A stretch of DNA of 64,000 nt from Maridesulfovibrio zosterae DSM 11974 (GCF_000425265.1 NZ_AUDC01000001.1:24358-88357), one strand, 5' to 3'. Shown: positions 9,831-19,441, numbered from the stretch's first letter. Numbers and translations are program-made. Notes: generated by a model from the sequence alone, not told the origin.

Positions 9831-11780
9831 ATGACTGAAATGCCCAATAGTTTAAATTCTCAGACTAGGTTTAGAATTACAGCACAGTGTATCGGTTGTT
9901 TTTTTATAGCAGCATCACTTTTGATAGGTGGTGCGTTTGTTTTATATTTTTATAAAGCCAATGAAGTTGAAGGTGAAATAAGAACCCACATAAAGGAACA
10001 TGTTGATTCTGCCCGTAAACTCATTCTTGCTGAGTTTGGAGAACCTGTCTCAGAGATTCTATATCTGGCAAGTTTAAGTGAAGTAACCGAGGCATTTACT
10101 GGTATTATATCTTCTGAAAGCCTTGCCGATCTGCTCAGTCTGTCGAAAATCAAAAAGAAATATGATCAGATACGCCTTGTCGACCGCTACGGGATGGAAG
10201 TGGTACGTATAAATTATAATGATGGAGTTCCGGTGGTTGCACCGGATAATAAGCTTCAGTTTGTCGGTATGAGAGAATATTTTCTTAGAGCCAAAGATCT
10301 TAAAAAAAATCAGGTATATGTCTCGCCGCTGGACCTAAATATTGAGAATGGCAAAGTTGAAATTCCTGTTAAGCCTATGATCAGAATGGCAACGCCTCTT
10401 TTTGATGCTGAAGGCAAGCGAAGAGGCCTTGCTATACTTAACTATTTCGGCAGGTTGCTTTTGTCATCCTTAAAAAATAATGACAGTAATCTGGGAGAAG
10501 AATTGTTTTTACTGAATAAAGACGGTTATTATTTATTCAGTCCCAACCCTGAGAAAAATTGGGGATTTATGATCAAGGACAGGGCTGATGATAAATTTCA
10601 GACTCGTTTTCCGCATCTATGGACTAGGGTTAAGAATGATGATTCTGGTCAGGTAGTAAATGGCGAAGGGCTGTTCTCCTTTGCTACTGTAAAAATAGGC
10701 AGCGAGCTAAATGATTCGTCTGTGCAAATCATAAGTGATGCCGGAAATTGGAAAATAGTTTCATTTGTCCCTGAGGAGTCTATAACTGTCAGTACCCGGA
10801 AAGTATTTCAGGATATTCTGGGTTTTGTTGTGGTTTTGATATTTGTGGCGGCAGCAATTTGTATCGCTCTCAGCCGGTTACGTTTTTCCAAGGCAAAGAC
10901 TGAAACATCTGTTCTGGAAATGACCAAATCATATGAACGTTTTGTTCCCCGTGAATTTCTGCACCTCCTGAAGAAAGAACGCTACCGCGACATCACACTG
11001 GAAAGTAATGTGCGTATGATTATGGGGATTTTATTCAGTGATATCAGGTCATACACCCACATCTCCGAATCAAGAGAACCTGAAGAAGTGCTTTCTTTTC
11101 TGAATCAGTATTTTCAAGCAATTAATCCCGCAATTTCACAGAACAGAGGCTTTGTTGATTCTTTTCATGGTGATGCCCTTTTGGCTTTGTTTCAGGAAAA
11201 GCCGGATCATGCTGTGAAAGCGGCTGTAGATATGCGGGTGCAGCTTGCTAAGTTTAACCAGGATAGGGAAGAAAATGATGAGGAAAGGGTGGATATTGGT
11301 GTAGGTATCCATTTCGGAGAGGTAACACTTGGAACCGTGGGCACTACCTATCGAATGCAGGCAACTGTTATCGGTGATGCTGTAAATCTTGCCGCACGCA
11401 TTGAATCCGTAACTAAAATGTTTAAAATCGGCATTGTCGTTACCGGTGCTGCTCTTGAAAATATGGAGAATCCGGAATCATTTTGCATAAGAGAAATTGA
11501 TACGGTTAGAGTAAAAGGTAAAGAGCATCCTGTCGTTTTATATGAAGTTTTTGATAATGATTCCCCTGAGGTAAGAAAAGCAAAATCGGAGATGAAAGAT
11601 CTGATGGAACAGGGGCTTCTTTTGTATAAGAAGGGAGATTTTCAAAAGGCATTGGATGTTTTTAAAATATGTGCTGATGCATGTCCGGAAGATAGTATTC
11701 CGCCGATTTATATTAAGAGATGCAGTACATTTCTTCGTGTTCCTCCCGGCGCGGGATGGACTGGCGTAAGTTCAGTATAA
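9831..11780 (+). CDS. Membrane class III nucleotide cyclase with Cache sensor
   Basis: The 649-residue protein has a transmembrane helix (about 18-40), an extracytoplasmic Cache-type domain (45-320), a second helix (330-352), the class III cyclase domain (393-575) and a short TPR-like tail. The metal-binding Asp residues are present (D404 in FSDIRSY, D448 in HGDALLAL), as are N519 and R523 (DAVNLAAR) that stabilise the transition state. The two base-recognition positions are unusual: the expected Lys before the second Asp is Ser444 (DSFHGD) and the expected Asp of the MDYTVIGD motif is Gln510 (RMQATVIGD). It is therefore probably active, but its substrate (ATP or GTP) cannot be assigned by motif. 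The hemerythrin gene follows closely. Confidence 0.9.
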   Translation: MTEMPNSLNSQTRFRITAQCIGCFFIAASLLIGGAFVLYFYKANEVEGEIRTHIKEHVDSARKLILAEFGEPVSEILYLASLSEVTEAFTGIISSESLADLLSLSKIKKKYDQIRLVDRYGMEVVRINYNDGVPVVAPDNKLQFVGMREYFLRAKDLKKNQVYVSPLDLNIENGKVEIPVKPMIRMATPLFDAEGKRRGLAILNYFGRLLLSSLKNNDSNLGEELFLLNKDGYYLFSPNPEKNWGFMIKDRADDKFQTRFPHLWTRVKNDDSGQVVNGEGLFSFATVKIGSELNDSSVQIISDAGNWKIVSFVPEESITVSTRKVFQDILGFVVVLIFVAAAICIALSRLRFSKAKTETSVLEMTKSYERFVPREFLHLLKKERYRDITLESNVRMIMGILFSDIRSYTHISESREPEEVLSFLNQYFQAINPAISQNRGFVDSFHGDALLALFQEKPDHAVKAAVDMRVQLAKFNQDREENDEERVDIGVGIHFGEVTLGTVGTTYRMQATVIGDAVNLAARIESVTKMFKIGIVVTGAALENMENPESFCIREIDTVRVKGKEHPVVLYEVFDNDSPEVRKAKSEMKDLMEQGLLLYKKGDFQKALDVFKICADACPEDSIPPIYIKRCSTFLRVPPGAGWTGVSSV

Positions 11781-11801
11781 TTTTTAAAAAGGAGTATGGA
11801 A

Positions 11802-12209
11802 ATGGCTTTTATTGACTGGGAGGATAAGTACAAAATAAATGTGGCAGATGTCGATGAACAGCATATGGGGTTGTTTGACCTTCTTAATCGTCTTCACGAA
11901 TCAGTTATCAATGGAGAGGATAAATCTATGCAGTCAACGATCCTTGACGAATTGATTGACTACACTGTGGAGCATTTTGCTACAGAGGAAAAACTGTTTC
12001 TGGAAACGGGTTTTTCAGGATATGAAAATCATAAAAAAGTTCATGATGACCTTACAAGTCAGGCGGTTGATATTCAAAATGAATTTAGGAATGACAATGC
12101 AACAATTTCTTTCGAATTGCTGGATTTCTTAAATGACTGGCTGACAACCCATACTTTGGGGCTGGATCAGGAAGCTGGAGATTTTTTGAATAGTAAAGGT
12201 GTTTCTTAA
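11802..12209 (+). CDS. Bacteriohemerythrin
   Basis: The ATG at 11802 is chosen because GGAG (11791-11794) is 7 nt upstream; the ATG at 11796 would be only 1 nt away. The product is 135 residues, the usual single-domain length. All di-iron ligands of the family can be read: His in DEQHMG, His and Glu in HFATEE, two His in ENHKKVH, and His and Asp in THTLGLD. Such proteins bind O2 reversibly (sometimes NO) and serve in oxygen sensing, storage or delivery. It starts 21 bp after the cyclase stop, so the two are likely cotranscribed; oxygen could be part of what that locus senses, though this is inference. Confidence 0.95.
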   Translation: MAFIDWEDKYKINVADVDEQHMGLFDLLNRLHESVINGEDKSMQSTILDELIDYTVEHFATEEKLFLETGFSGYENHKKVHDDLTSQAVDIQNEFRNDNATISFELLDFLNDWLTTHTLGLDQEAGDFLNSKGVS

Positions 12210-12338
12210 GATTTAAAAATATCTGCCAGACTGTATTTGCGATTTATCTTTTCAAACATTTTGCGAGATTAATTTCGCCCTCCTAGATAGTTTTTGCACA
12301 ATTATACGTATTAATACCCTAAAATATTTGAATAAAAA

Positions 12339-12357
12339 ATAGGTATGCTCTTTGCAA
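12339..12357 (+). promoter_or_regulatory. Candidate sigma-54 promoter for chemoreceptor gene
   Basis: AGGTATGCTCTTTGCA has GG (12342-12343) and GC (12354-12355) separated by exactly 10 nt and a good TTTGCA -12 element. The -24 half (AGGTAT) is a poor match to TGGCAC. It would start transcription about 35 nt before the ATG at 12403. Confidence 0.4.
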
Positions 12358-12402
12358 AAATGCTTGATGTTTATAATTAAGCAATGAAGCAGGAGGGTTG
12401 TT

Positions 12403-14391
12403 ATGAGTATTAAAGGGAAACTCTTTTTAGTTTTAATTTTTGTATTTTTAGGGTTGTCCAGTATTTTCGGAGTGAACTTTTACGGCGGGATACTTGTAGA
12501 GCAGACCAGACAAATTGAATTACTGGCTAATCAGGGCGAGTCTGATTTTCTGCAGGCCAGAAGGCATGAGAAAAATTTTCTTTTGCGCAAGGAAGAATCT
12601 TTTGCAAAGAAGACCCTGATATATGCAAAAAGAGCAGAGGAAGTTCTGCATAAAATACCGATGCTGCAACCTGAAATGAATAAACGTTGTAATGATGCCC
12701 TTAAGCTTTTAGATGATTATGAAGCTGCGATGTCTGTGGTTATTGATTTGTCCAAGCGGATAGGTCTGACCATGAATGACGGACTTAGATGGCACTTTAT
12801 TTTAAGCGCACGAAATATGGAAAAGGCTTTTGAAAAAAATGAACAGAGTCTTGATTTTGAATTCCTTCTCCTGCAAATGCGCCGTCATGAAAAGAACTAC
12901 ATTATTCGTGGTGAGGACAAATATTTAAAATTAATTGATGAAAATGCATCTAAGCTGCGCAGTTTTATTCATGATCATGACCAGACAGATAAAAGTGCTG
13001 AGCAGATTGACGCTCTTGATGAATATTTAAGTGCGTTTCATCAATATGTGCAGTCAGAAAAAGAAGTAGCTAAACAGACAGATCATCTTATCAAAGTCGC
13101 ACTGGCTCTTGAACCTGTGTATGGAGGAATCGCAAAGGAGAGCTCTGTAAAATCGCAGCATGATGCCAAGCTTACTGAAAACATTGTTATCGGAATTGAA
13201 ATTTTTGTCGCTCTGGCAATTCTCGGACTGCTGTTATGGGTAATGTTCTCTGTAACTGACCCGCTTAAGCGTTTGATTATTTTTGCCCACGGTGTTGCGG
13301 CAGGAAATCTTGATGAAGAGCCGCAGGGAGATTTTACAGCAGAGCTGGATGATTTGCGAAATGTAATGGTGGGGATGATTTCCAAACTGAAATCTCTTAT
13401 CGATGAAGCGAAGGAGATGGAGAAGGGAGCTGTTATTCAGGCCGAGGCTGCCGAAGCCGCACGTGATGAAGCTGTGAAACAGCATGAGTATGTTCAAACG
13501 CTTCTTGGAAAGATGGGTGAAGCCGCAGTAAAAGCTGACGGCGTGGTCAGTGAATTGGTGAGCGCTTCACAGGAATTACAGTCCAGAACAGAAATTATTG
13601 CCAAAGGTGCTGTTGAGCAACAGGAACGAATGGCTGAATCAGCCACTGCCATGGAAGAAATGAACGCCACAGTTGTTGAGGTTGCAGGCAATGCCGGTGA
13701 CTCATCAATTGCAGCCAGTGATGCCAGAGGTGAAGCTGTGGACGGAATCGTTGTGGTACAGCGTGCTGAGAAATCGATATTAAATGTGGCAGAAAATGTC
13801 TCTGTTCTGGAGGCTGACATGGCTAAGCTGGGAACAGATACCGACTCTATCGGTCACGTCATCGGTGTTATCAATGAAATTGCGGACCAGACAAATCTTC
13901 TGGCGCTTAACGCTGCAATTGAAGCTGCAAGGGCAGGTGAGGCCGGTAAAGGGTTTGCAGTTGTTGCTGATGAAGTAAGAAAGCTGGCGGAAAAAACAAT
14001 GCTGGCGACCAAAGAGGTTGAGGACCGTGTGGTCACCATTCAGGAAGCTGCGCTTAGAAATGTCAGCAGTGTTAAGAAAACTTTGACTTTTGTGGATTCT
14101 GCTAATCAGGAAGTGGGAAATTCCGTAAAGGTTTTTCAAAAGATTCAGGCTCATTCAGATAATGTTTCAGGACGTATTGATGGAATTGCTGCATCAACAC
14201 AGCAGCAATCAATCGCATCAGAACAGATCAGCAGAGCTGTTCTTGAGGTTACTCAGCTTGCGTCCGATTCAGCTGATGCTGTAACTGAATCTACAAAGGC
14301 TATATCGGGACTGACTGTTCTGGCTGAGAAGTTGTCTGTAATTATCGGTGATTTGCGTGGTGATGAAAAAGGTCTTGCATCACGGATGTAG
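12403..14391 (+). CDS. Methyl-accepting chemotaxis protein with HBM sensor
   Basis: The 662-residue chemoreceptor has a strong AGGAGG site 8 nt before the ATG. It has a transmembrane helix (5-28), a periplasmic helical sensor with two copies of the RRHEKN motif ([22 protein letters not shown]) typical of HBM domains, a second helix (about 260-283), HAMP, a charged coiled-coil insert (rich in [11 protein letters not shown]) and the methyl-accepting signalling domain with the usual tip ([20 protein letters not shown]). It differs from the HBM receptor at 7376-9547 in having a shorter sensor and the coiled-coil insert, so it probably reports a different ligand. It follows the cyclase/hemerythrin pair but has a 193-bp gap and its own candidate promoter. 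Confidence 0.92.
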   Translation: MSIKGKLFLVLIFVFLGLSSIFGVNFYGGILVEQTRQIELLANQGESDFLQARRHEKNFLLRKEESFAKKTLIYAKRAEEVLHKIPMLQPEMNKRCNDALKLLDDYEAAMSVVIDLSKRIGLTMNDGLRWHFILSARNMEKAFEKNEQSLDFEFLLLQMRRHEKNYIIRGEDKYLKLIDENASKLRSFIHDHDQTDKSAEQIDALDEYLSAFHQYVQSEKEVAKQTDHLIKVALALEPVYGGIAKESSVKSQHDAKLTENIVIGIEIFVALAILGLLLWVMFSVTDPLKRLIIFAHGVAAGNLDEEPQGDFTAELDDLRNVMVGMISKLKSLIDEAKEMEKGAVIQAEAAEAARDEAVKQHEYVQTLLGKMGEAAVKADGVVSELVSASQELQSRTEIIAKGAVEQQERMAESATAMEEMNATVVEVAGNAGDSSIAASDARGEAVDGIVVVQRAEKSILNVAENVSVLEADMAKLGTDTDSIGHVIGVINEIADQTNLLALNAAIEAARAGEAGKGFAVVADEVRKLAEKTMLATKEVEDRVVTIQEAALRNVSSVKKTLTFVDSANQEVGNSVKVFQKIQAHSDNVSGRIDGIAASTQQQSIASEQISRAVLEVTQLASDSADAVTESTKAISGLTVLAEKLSVIIGDLRGDEKGLASRM

Positions 14392-14454
14392 ATAAGCTGT
14401 GCATTGGGTTTAAATTATAATTTTGAACCGCTGTAATTTTATTTCATTAAATAA

Positions 14455-14488
14455 AAATCCCGCACTGGAAGGTGCGGGATTTTTTGTT
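14455..14488. terminator. Rho-independent terminator between convergent genes
   Basis: The stem AAATCCCGCAC / GTGCGGGATTT with a 7-nt loop is followed by a T-run on the plus strand, and an A-run on the left serves the minus strand. It sits between the chemoreceptor stop (14391) and the AAA+ protein stop (14512). Confidence 0.9.
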
Positions 14489-14511
14489 TGACAAGAGCTG
14501 CATATTTGAAT

Positions 14512-17076
14512 TTATAATAGCTGGTTATTTGAGACAACATACCTTGTAGAAGGTCCTTTCCCCTGTTTTGTGAGCATTGCCCGCCGTACAAAATCATGAA
14601 GATCATAAATGGCGGTTCGTGTCGGCAGATGGCCGCCGATAATTTCCTGATATTCCTTACGGGTAACGGTCTTTCTGACCTTTATTTCAGGCCATGCCGT
14701 TTTTTGCCTATCGTTTAGAGGTGAGCTGTCTTCTGTCGTTCCAGCCTGCTCATTTGCGGCGCTGTTTTCAGGTTCAGAAATGTTTACTTCAGCCGAAGAT
14801 GCTGCTTCCTCTTTTTTTGAAGGCGGGCTTGATGCAGAATCCTGCAATAGATTATCAGCCTCTACTTCGCTTTCAACCCTGATTTCTTCGGGTTGAATTA
14901 TTTTACCCTCAGCCATAACGGCTGCTCTTGTTATGCAGTTGACAAGTTCACGTACATTACCTGCCCATTTATAGGATAGCAGTTTGGCGAGAGCTCCTTT
15001 GCTTATGCCCATATCTGTACGGCCTGTTAACTGTTCAGCCTGTTTGAGATAATAAACACTTAACAGTGGAATACTTTCAGGGTGGCTGCGCAGTGCCGGA
15101 GTAGTTATTGAAACAACTTTCAGGCGGTAGTACAGGTCTTCTCTGAAAATTTTCTGCTCAATGAGCGAAGGTATATCTACATTGGTTGCGGCAATTATCC
15201 GTACATTGAAGTTGATTTCTTTATCACTTCCAAGAGGCTTTATTTTTCGTGAAGCAATTGCTCTGAGCAATGACTGCTGTACTTTGGGTGAAGCTGACTG
15301 GATTTCATCCAGAAATAATGTTCCTTTATTTGCTTCATTAAAGGCTCCGCTGCGGTCTGTTTTTGCATCGGAAAATGCTCCTTTAACGTGTCCGAATAAA
15401 ACATCCAGCAGTAGATTTTCATCAAGTGCGCCGCAGTTGATCGAGACAAAAGGCATTTCTTTGCGGTTACTTTGATTGTGAACAGCTTCTGCTACCAGTT
15501 GTTTACCGGTTCCTGTTTCTCCGGAAATGAGAACATCCACATCAACTTGAGCAGCTTTTAATATGTCTGATTTCAGATTCGATATGATCGGTCCGCGTCC
15601 TATAATTTCCGGTATGAGGCTTAATTCTACATCGGCCAGTGTTTCAAGTTCCTGCTTAATGTCAGCCGGTTCACGCTTGTTTACATTTAATATTGCCTCA
15701 TCTTTGGCCTGTAATTCAGTCACCTGCTGCTTAACCCTTCTGATTATATTATTTATGGAACGTTGAAGCATATCTACATCGAATCCACAGTACGGAAGAT
15801 TAATTTCTTCCAGAGTGTCAAGTGAACTGAGTTTATCCATTCTTTTTGCCAGTTTCAGGATAGGAGTTGTCAGAAGTCTTCCGATTAAAAAGATTAGAAG
15901 TGATACTATGGCAATTGAAACAACTGTAACTATAAGCATCATGTCAAACTGCTTATAGCCTGCGATAATTGGCAGCTGGCTGCGGTCAATAAATACAACA
16001 CCACCGTAAATCTTTGGCGGCAGCCCTTCAGCTGTTTTAAATATGACCGGAGCATATGAGAAAAAGAAAGATTTAACGTTTGATCCTCTGGAGTCTTCTT
16101 CAGCGATTTTGATCAGGCCGTTTTTATTATTTTTAATTTTTTCTATGGCCTGCCAATATCTTTGGTGATTTTTATTGGGCCTGAATGCGGAGGCATGACC
16201 CTGCTTACCTAAAGTTCCTTCATATTTTTCTCTGGCAAGGAAGGTCCGTAGCTGCTTGCTTTTTTCCTGAAGTGAGTCGGACTGAAAAAGTATCCATCCG
16301 TCAGTATTTACAAGGTAGCTGAAGCGCAGCTCCTCACTGCGTGGGAAGGCCCATAGCGGAGATTCTTCCGAGTTATACAGGGAGAGAATATTGCGTATAT
16401 GTGATGCTTCGACCGAAAGATAGACTATTCCCGGAGGATTGCTTCTATCACCTGGATAATATGTATAAAAACGAATGACATGGGTGCGGACATGCAGGTT
16501 TGAAGCATTGGGTTGCGGTAGAGGGTAGACCACCTCCATAACTTGCGACGGCAACACTTCTCCTGTTTTTATGGAATTTATTTTATTCAGTTCCAGCAGT
16601 GGATTAGGGGATACTGACGCAGATTCCATAATGTTTATTTCGTAAATTTTGTTATCACGCTGAACGAGTACGACCGGTTTTCCTCCCGATGCTGGAAGAT
16701 ACGCAAGTTCAAAATACCTGTTACCACCTGACCGTAAGCGTCTTTTCATCATATCTTTCAGAGCGTTGCTGTGCATGTCACCCTGAGCAAAGAAAAGCAG
16801 ATCAGACCGGCAGGAATCCATATACTGTTCTATCTCATGTACAATGGCTAAAGTGTGAACCTTAACGCCTCTGGTCAGCGCAATATCCACATACTCATCA
16901 GCTATCCTGCAGGATGTATATCCTGTAAATAAAAGGATTGTTAAGACAGAAGGCAGTAAGGTGAGCAGCAGTTTGCCTCTGAGTCCCAGGCTTCCATAAA
17001 TCCTGCTTACGAAGCTTCGCAGATTTTTATTCTTATATTTTTTATCAGAGAATGGTTCAGGCATGCCTTGCTCCAT
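14512..17076 (-). CDS. Membrane-anchored sigma-54-activator-like AAA+ protein with degenerate GAFTGA and winged-helix tail
   Basis: The 854-residue protein has a transmembrane helix (about 36-58), a large extracytoplasmic sensor (60-380, Cache-like by length and position), a second helix (about 390-412), a HAMP-like linker, and an AAA+ domain of the sigma-54 activator family (about 505-740). Walker A is GETGTGKQ (519-526), and GTLFLDE and REDLYYRL are present. The sigma-54-contacting GAFTGA loop reads GAFSDA (566-571). The tail has no Fis-type helix-turn-helix; residues about 790-854 (LPTRTAIYDLHDFV, GKGPSTRYV) resemble a winged helix of the RecG/Fic C-terminal type. Family knowledge says a GAFTGA loop this altered rarely supports open-complex formation, so it may be an anti-activator, a DNA-binding membrane sensor or a regulator of another polymerase form. 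It diverges from the two-component operon at 17416. Confidence 0.85.
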   Translation of the reverse strand: MEQGMPEPFSDKKYKNKNLRSFVSRIYGSLGLRGKLLLTLLPSVLTILLFTGYTSCRIADEYVDIALTRGVKVHTLAIVHEIEQYMDSCRSDLLFFAQGDMHSNALKDMMKRRLRSGGNRYFELAYLPASGGKPVVLVQRDNKIYEINIMESASVSPNPLLELNKINSIKTGEVLPSQVMEVVYPLPQPNASNLHVRTHVIRFYTYYPGDRSNPPGIVYLSVEASHIRNILSLYNSEESPLWAFPRSEELRFSYLVNTDGWILFQSDSLQEKSKQLRTFLAREKYEGTLGKQGHASAFRPNKNHQRYWQAIEKIKNNKNGLIKIAEEDSRGSNVKSFFFSYAPVIFKTAEGLPPKIYGGVVFIDRSQLPIIAGYKQFDMMLIVTVVSIAIVSLLIFLIGRLLTTPILKLAKRMDKLSSLDTLEEINLPYCGFDVDMLQRSINNIIRRVKQQVTELQAKDEAILNVNKREPADIKQELETLADVELSLIPEIIGRGPIISNLKSDILKAAQVDVDVLISGETGTGKQLVAEAVHNQSNRKEMPFVSINCGALDENLLLDVLFGHVKGAFSDAKTDRSGAFNEANKGTLFLDEIQSASPKVQQSLLRAIASRKIKPLGSDKEINFNVRIIAATNVDIPSLIEQKIFREDLYYRLKVVSITTPALRSHPESIPLLSVYYLKQAEQLTGRTDMGISKGALAKLLSYKWAGNVRELVNCITRAAVMAEGKIIQPEEIRVESEVEADNLLQDSASSPPSKKEEAASSAEVNISEPENSAANEQAGTTEDSSPLNDRQKTAWPEIKVRKTVTRKEYQEIIGGHLPTRTAIYDLHDFVRRAMLTKQGKGPSTRYVVSNNQLL

Positions 17077-17229
17077 GAATACAGGTCGTTTTGTTATAGA
17101 TAGTTCAAAAATTCACTAACTTTTCCGGTATGTCTCTTCGCGTTGTAATGTCAATAACTTTATATTTTATGTTTGCCATATTTTGCTGAAACACATGAAT
17201 TTTGAATTTTATTTTTGCTCGATATTTTG

Positions 17230-17255
17230 ATTGCGCAAAGTTGATTTTGCGTAAT
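17230..17255. promoter_or_regulatory. Inverted repeat, probable enhancer (UAS) for a sigma-54 activator
   Basis: ATTGCGCAAA, 6 nt, then TTTGCGTAAT: the arms match at 9 of 10 positions. It lies about 30 bp before the -24 element, where an NtrC-type activator could bind; the regulator at 19426 or the AAA+ protein at 14512 are local candidates. Confidence 0.5.
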
Positions 17256-17283
17256 TTAATTCTTTTATTTTAGCATATTATCC

Positions 17284-17300
17284 TTGGCACATTGGTTGCA
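17284..17300 (+). promoter_or_regulatory. Sigma-54 promoter (-24/-12)
   Basis: TTGGCACATTGGTTGCA has TGGCAC, TTGCA and the required 10 nt between the GG and GC dinucleotides. Transcription would start near 17311, about 105 nt before the receiver gene at 17416. Confidence 0.85.
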
Positions 17301-17415
17301 AATATCGTGTTGTTAATGCGTATAAAAATAGGAAAATTCACAGTCAGGTCATGAACAGACAGTTTACTGCGTATGGATTTCTTATGAAAATAAAAGAGTA
17401 AAATGTGGGACAGCT

Positions 17416-17841
17416 ATGGAACAGATGAAAATCATGCTTGTAGATGATGAAGAAAGTCTACTCAGTACAACGAAAGAACTTTTCGAGAAAATGGGTTTTT
17501 ACGTCTTTACATCAACTTCAGGAAAAAATGCGCTCGAACAGCTCCGCACTGAGAAAATAGATGTCATAATTCTAGATATTAAGATGCCGGGAACAGACGG
17601 GATGGATATCCTGCAGCGTATTAAAAAAGATTACCCGCTTACCGAAGTGATCATTCTGACCGGTCACGGGACCATGAAGTCCGCAATTGAAGGTTTGAAG
17701 CGTGGGGCTATGGATTTTTTGGTAAAGCCTGCTAGTATGAAAGATATCCTTAGTAAAGTTGAGGAGGCTATTGAGAAGATTAAACGCCATAAGCAGAAAA
17801 TAATTTCAGCCCGAATGGCTGATTCAAAGGACGCTGTTTGA
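17416..17841 (+). CDS. Single-domain response regulator
   Basis: The 141-residue protein is a receiver domain with a short basic tail and no output domain. The acidic pair (LVDDEES), phospho-acceptor Asp in ILDIKMPG, Thr in ILTGHG and Lys in LVKPAS are all present, so it should be phosphorylated. It is the first gene after the sigma-54 promoter, followed by a histidine kinase and an NtrC-type regulator. It may act as a phosphate sink or relay, or work by protein contact. It resembles the lone receivers at 23256 and 23700. Confidence 0.93.
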   Translation: MEQMKIMLVDDEESLLSTTKELFEKMGFYVFTSTSGKNALEQLRTEKIDVIILDIKMPGTDGMDILQRIKKDYPLTEVIILTGHGTMKSAIEGLKRGAMDFLVKPASMKDILSKVEEAIEKIKRHKQKIISARMADSKDAV

Positions 17842-17938
17842 TGCAGTTCTTTAATAGTAATTATTTTAGTATCTTATAGTTGTGATTCTGTCTCAATCGT
17901 GATCGTTAAAACTCCTTTAACCGGTGAAATTTATATTT

Positions 17939-19441
17939 ATGCCTGAAACTGTACGTTATAGACCGCAACGTTTTTCATTGCGCACAAAATTATTTTCTTT
18001 GTTGATAGGTCTTGTTGTGGCTAATCTGGCCGTAGCAGGAATGACGTTGTGGTATGTATCTGCAACTCAGAAGATATTTGAGCATATGGAAAAATCGGAT
18101 ATCAGCGCATTGCTTTCAGCACAGGGTCTTGAGAAGGAACTGATGGCGCAGCAGGGGCTTACAACGTATTATTCACTCGACCATAATGAACAGTGGCTTA
18201 CACGTCTTGAGATGCATAATAAGCAATTTGAAGCTTTGCTGAATAAAGCCAGAGAAACAAATTATCTGACTCAGGGAAGGACTATTTTAAACAGCATTGA
18301 ATCAGACTACCTGCGCTATATCCATTCCAGAAGTGAAGTTATAGATTTATACAATAAAAATCTGAATAAAGAAGGGGTTGAGCTGCATCGAAAAATTCGT
18401 ACCAGATTTCAGTCCATCTATGATCTGTGCGAACAATATAAGCAACTTCATCAGGAACGTATCAGTCTTGCTGCTTTTAATTATAATAATCAGGCAAGAG
18501 TTCTTACTGTTCTGTCTCTTGTTGCAGTTCCTTTGTCAGCTGTATTGGCAGTCTGGATCGGTTTTATTCTGATTAAACGTATTCTTGATCCTATCCGACG
18601 TTTATCCAGACTGGAAGAAAAAGGTATGCCGGATTTTCTTTCCGGCGAAATGGGGGCTCTGTCCGAGCGTATGCAGAATCTTCTTGATGATGTTGAAAAT
18701 GCTTATGACATGCTTCAGCACAGTCGTGATCAGGTTGCCCAGTCTGAAAAAATGGCCACAGTCGGCAAGCTGGCCGCAGGCATGGCGCATTCTATCCGCA
18801 ACCCTCTGACATCGGTTAAAATGCGTTTGTTTTCGCTGGAACGGAGTCTTGATCTGGACACCGTTCAAAAAGAGGATTTCGAAGTTATTTCCGAGGAAAT
18901 CAGGCATCTGGATACCATTATAAGAAATTTTCTCGAATTTTCACGGCCGCCGAAACTCCGGCCTCAGGAGATATCTCTGTCTGAGCTGGTTGACAGTACT
19001 TTAAATTTACTCAGTCACCGTCTCGAATCCTGCGGAGTCGTGGTAACTGTCTGCCGTAAAGAAAAACTTCCCATTGTTAATGCCGACCCTGAACAGTTTA
19101 AAGAATCGCTGATGAATTTGATTCTTAACTCTTGTGAGTCTATGGTTGATGGTGGAAAAATAACCATTATCGAGGATTCAATGATAATTGCTCCTTACGG
19201 TAAAATGGCAACTTTAACCGTAACTGATAACGGTCCGGGTATTCCGGCTACATTCAGAGATGATATTTTTAAGCCGTTTTATTCTACCAAGGAAGAAGGG
19301 ACAGGTTTGGGATTATCGATTTCCAACCGCATTATGATTGAGCATGGAGGGTGGCTGCACCTTAAAGATTCGGGGCCGCAGGGAACCTCGTTTGTAATGG
19401 CTCTACCCCTGAAGGAAGCAAGCACATGGCTGAGATCCTGA
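17939..19441 (+). CDS. Membrane sensor histidine kinase (NtrB-like partner of the sigma-54 regulator)
   Basis: The ATG at 17939 has a GGTGA stretch upstream at a slightly long spacing; a GTG at 17924 is the alternative. The 500-residue product has two transmembrane helices (about 16-40 and 185-210) around a helical sensor, a HAMP region, a coiled coil, HisKA with His284 in GMAHSIRNPL, and HATPase (385-495) with N, G1 (DNGPGIP) and G2 (GTGLGLSI) boxes. The ligand is unknown. Its stop overlaps the start of the NtrC-type regulator by 16 bp, which marks the two as a cognate pair. The overlapping genes should be translationally coupled. Confidence 0.93.
   Translation: MPETVRYRPQRFSLRTKLFSLLIGLVVANLAVAGMTLWYVSATQKIFEHMEKSDISALLSAQGLEKELMAQQGLTTYYSLDHNEQWLTRLEMHNKQFEALLNKARETNYLTQGRTILNSIESDYLRYIHSRSEVIDLYNKNLNKEGVELHRKIRTRFQSIYDLCEQYKQLHQERISLAAFNYNNQARVLTVLSLVAVPLSAVLAVWIGFILIKRILDPIRRLSRLEEKGMPDFLSGEMGALSERMQNLLDDVENAYDMLQHSRDQVAQSEKMATVGKLAAGMAHSIRNPLTSVKMRLFSLERSLDLDTVQKEDFEVISEEIRHLDTIIRNFLEFSRPPKLRPQEISLSELVDSTLNLLSHRLESCGVVVTVCRKEKLPIVNADPEQFKESLMNLILNSCESMVDGGKITIIEDSMIIAPYGKMATLTVTDNGPGIPATFRDDIFKPFYSTKEEGTGLGLSISNRIMIEHGGWLHLKDSGPQGTSFVMALPLKEASTWLRS

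Larger units (their letters stand above)
17077..17415. other. 339-bp divergent regulatory region
   Basis: It separates the AAA+ membrane protein (minus) from the two-component operon (plus). It holds the inverted repeat at 17230-17255 and the sigma-54 promoter at 17284-17300, both serving the plus operon by orientation. TTGACA-like sequence on the minus strand near 17149-17154 lacks a good -10 partner. Confidence 0.6.
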
